From assembly GCA_913061515.1 (NCBI GenBank), contig CAJXSF010000027.1, positions 1-41,893 of the forward strand: 41,893 nucleotides of DNA, in the 5' to 3' direction. Below the pieces are notes generated by a model. That model did not search any database and was not told the DNA's origin. It saw only the letters and a program-made list of their open reading frames with translations. Below are positions 40,191-41,893 of the stretch, piece after piece; the first letter of the stretch is position 1, and each line of letters opens with the position of its first letter. The position numbers and the translations under genes were made by a program. The DNA comes from an uncultured Gammaproteobacteria bacterium (GTDB taxonomy: Bacteria > Pseudomonadota > Gammaproteobacteria > Pseudomonadales > Pseudohongiellaceae).

Positions 40191-41844
40191 ATGACAAGTA
40201 TTTTAGTTGGGTCGGGTAAATCCCGACAGTCGGCGCGCAGTCGCTGGCGTTCTCTAAGTCGCACTTTGACTCGAGCGCTACCACTAGGTTTGCTAGTGAG
40301 TGCCGCAACTCCTGTCTTAGCTCAAGATACCGTAGAATGGACGCACCTCGGTGGTGATGCCCACCACACTCGTTACACCCCCGCCGCGAAAATTACGCCT
40401 GACAACTTCGGTGAGTTGAAAGAGGCATGGGTATGGAACGGCGCTAGCTTTGATGCGCAAAGCGGTCGTTCTACGCCGAGTTATGTTGACGGTAAACTCT
40501 TTACAGTTGCAGGCCCGCGCCGCCATGTAGTGGCGATGGACCCAGAGACTGGTGAAACAATTTGGTCTTACCGCGAACCGAATACTTTCCGCTGGGAATA
40601 CTCCATGCGCAAAGACTACGGTAAGGGTGTGGCTTATGCAGAAGTCGATGGCAAAGGCGTTATCTATATAATTAGCCCAGCATTTTTCCTAACTGCCTTA
40701 GACGCCGATACTGGTGCTCCCTTAGAAGGCTTTGGGCAGCCAGTCCCTGTAGAGGGCTTCCCTCAGACGGGTGTGGTCGACATGCTCGAAGACCTCGGCC
40801 ATCCCTATGATCCCTACTATGGTATCGACAAAGAAGTCGGCTACCTCACTTCTTCTTCGCCACCCATCGTGGTTAATGGTGTCGTCGTTGTTGGTAACTC
40901 TGCAGAGCAGGGTTATAACCAGTCGCGAATCGAAAACGTTCCTGGCGATATTCTTGCCTATGATGCCAAGACGGGGGATTTTAAATGGAAATTTAATGTC
41001 ATTCCGCGTCCGGGCGAGTTCGGGCATGACACATGGGAAAACGATGCATGGCAGTACACTGGTGATGTATCACCGTGGGCGCCAATCTCTGCAGACCCTG
41101 AGTTGGGGCTTGTATACGTTGTAACAAACCCTCCGACTATCGATTATTACGGTGGCTTTAGTCCAGGTGACGGTTTGTTCGGCACCAGTATGATTGCGAT
41201 TGATGTGGCCACTGGTGAGCGCAAATGGCACTTCCAGCTCGTGCATCATGATGTCTGGAACTACGATATTCCAACGGCTCCAGTCTTGTTGGACGTCATG
41301 CACAATGGGCAGAAGGTTCCTGCTGTTGCTCAGGCCACCAAGCAAACTCTGCTCTTCGCCTTTAACCGGGAAACGGGTGAGCCGCTGTGGCCTATCGAAG
41401 AGCGTCCAGTGCCGCAGTCACTTGTGCCTGGTGAGCAATTGTCTCCTACGCAGCCATTCCCAACAAAGCCTGAGGCTTATGATTTGAATGGTTTGAGCGA
41501 AGATGACTTGATTGATTTCACTCCTGAGCTGCGCCAGCAAGCGATCGATACATTGGCCGATTGGCAGATCGGACCTTTGTATCTGCCACCTTTGCATCGC
41601 GACAATGATATCGGCAAGCGCGGCGCATACTGGTGTCCGGGTGATGGCGGTGGCTCCAATATTACTGGCCCTGCGGCAGGTGACCCCGAAACAGGAATCA
41701 TGTACGTCACATCAATCAGTGCCTGTAGTGTGAATATTCTGGTCCCAGGTGATGAGGCGGATTTACGGTATATGACCGACAGTGGCACAACCACAACTGG
41801 TCGTACAACGGCTCGCTACGCTAATGGCGTCGGCGGTGGTAGGC
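40191..41844 (+). CDS. Secreted PQQ-dependent dehydrogenase, tandem copy 2 (3' end missing)
   Basis: A paralogue of the preceding gene, aligned without gaps from the signal peptide (ending TPVLA-Q) to residue 551; most positions of the mature part are identical. It keeps [10 protein letters not shown]338, [12 protein letters not shown] (C482) and ISACS (C512), but position 340 is alanine where copy 1 has glutamate. The ribosome-binding region GAGGAAATAATA matches copy 1. The gene is cut by the contig end; by comparison with copy 1, about 140 residues are missing. The frame stays open through the adapter bases that follow, so automatic translation would append a false tail (codon 552 onward). 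Confidence 0.88.
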
Positions 41845-41893
41845 CTGTCTCTTATACACATCTCCGAGCCCACGAGACCTCTCTACATCTCGT
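41845..41893. other. Illumina Nextera adapter contamination at contig end
   Basis: The last 49 bases are sequencing adapter. They are the transposase mosaic-end complement CTGTCTCTTATACACATCT (41845-41863), then CCGAGCCCACGAGAC (41864-41878), an 8-base index CTCTCTAC (41879-41886; matches Nextera N707 from memory), and ATCTCGT (41887-41893), the beginning of the P7 flow-cell sequence. The order is exactly that of read-through into a Nextera i7 adapter. Confidence 0.98.

Overview
The window looks like one assembled contig from a gammaproteobacterium, probably marine and Pseudomonas/Cellvibrio-like. Supporting this are the core order rnr-rlmB-rpsF-rpsR-(membrane protein)-rplI-dnaB-alr-radA without priB, an earP-efp pair with an arginine-type EF-P, a type III PLP-fold ornithine decarboxylase, and a Pseudomonas-type REP array. 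The genus cannot be fixed from the sequence alone. The right end is not biological: positions 41845-41893 are an Illumina Nextera adapter with index and the start of P7.

Layout. 1-1.3 kb: edge of an element integrated at tRNA-Leu(CAG), with a C-terminally truncated P4-type integrase. 1.4-7.4 kb: rnr-rlmB, a tandem REP array, then the rpsF-rpsR-DUF2232-rplI ribosomal protein operon with a good promoter, a structured leader and a strong terminator. 7.5-13.8 kb: dnaB-alr-radA, then an ABC-2 exporter pair and a DUF599 membrane protein, all closely spaced. 13.9-16.5 kb: a TcyP-like cystine symporter convergent with ornithine decarboxylase. 16.7-20.2 kb: a heterodimeric MdlAB-like ABC exporter. 20.3-23.5 kb (minus strand): a three-gene operon of a periplasmic PQQ dehydrogenase, a secreted YceI and a YceI lipoprotein. 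24.0-26.8 kb: pyruvate phosphate dikinase. 27.0-28.9 kb: earP-efp. 29.0-31.5 kb: a 35-residue basic protein, an unassigned ATP-grasp enzyme and two cupin proteins. 31.7-35.0 kb (minus strand): a lipid-methyltransferase-like gene, a VTT-domain membrane protein and rlmKL in one tight operon. 35.2-37.5 kb: a sodium:solute symporter overlapping rlmJ. 37.8 kb to the end: two tandem, closely related secreted PQQ dehydrogenases, the second cut off by the contig end.

Most of the window is housekeeping: translation, rRNA modification, replication, cell wall and polyamine synthesis. The accessory interest lies in periplasmic oxidation. There are three PQQ dehydrogenases with no cytochrome domain, and one of them is in an operon with two YceI (isoprenoid/quinone-pocket) proteins, one soluble and one lipid-anchored with an inner-membrane retention signal. 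I infer a possible quinone relay from periplasmic substrate oxidation to the membrane. Other points worth checking are a nine-G tract inside earP, the PmtA-like/VTT gene pair, and a convergent gene pair whose stop codons both lie in hairpin loops.
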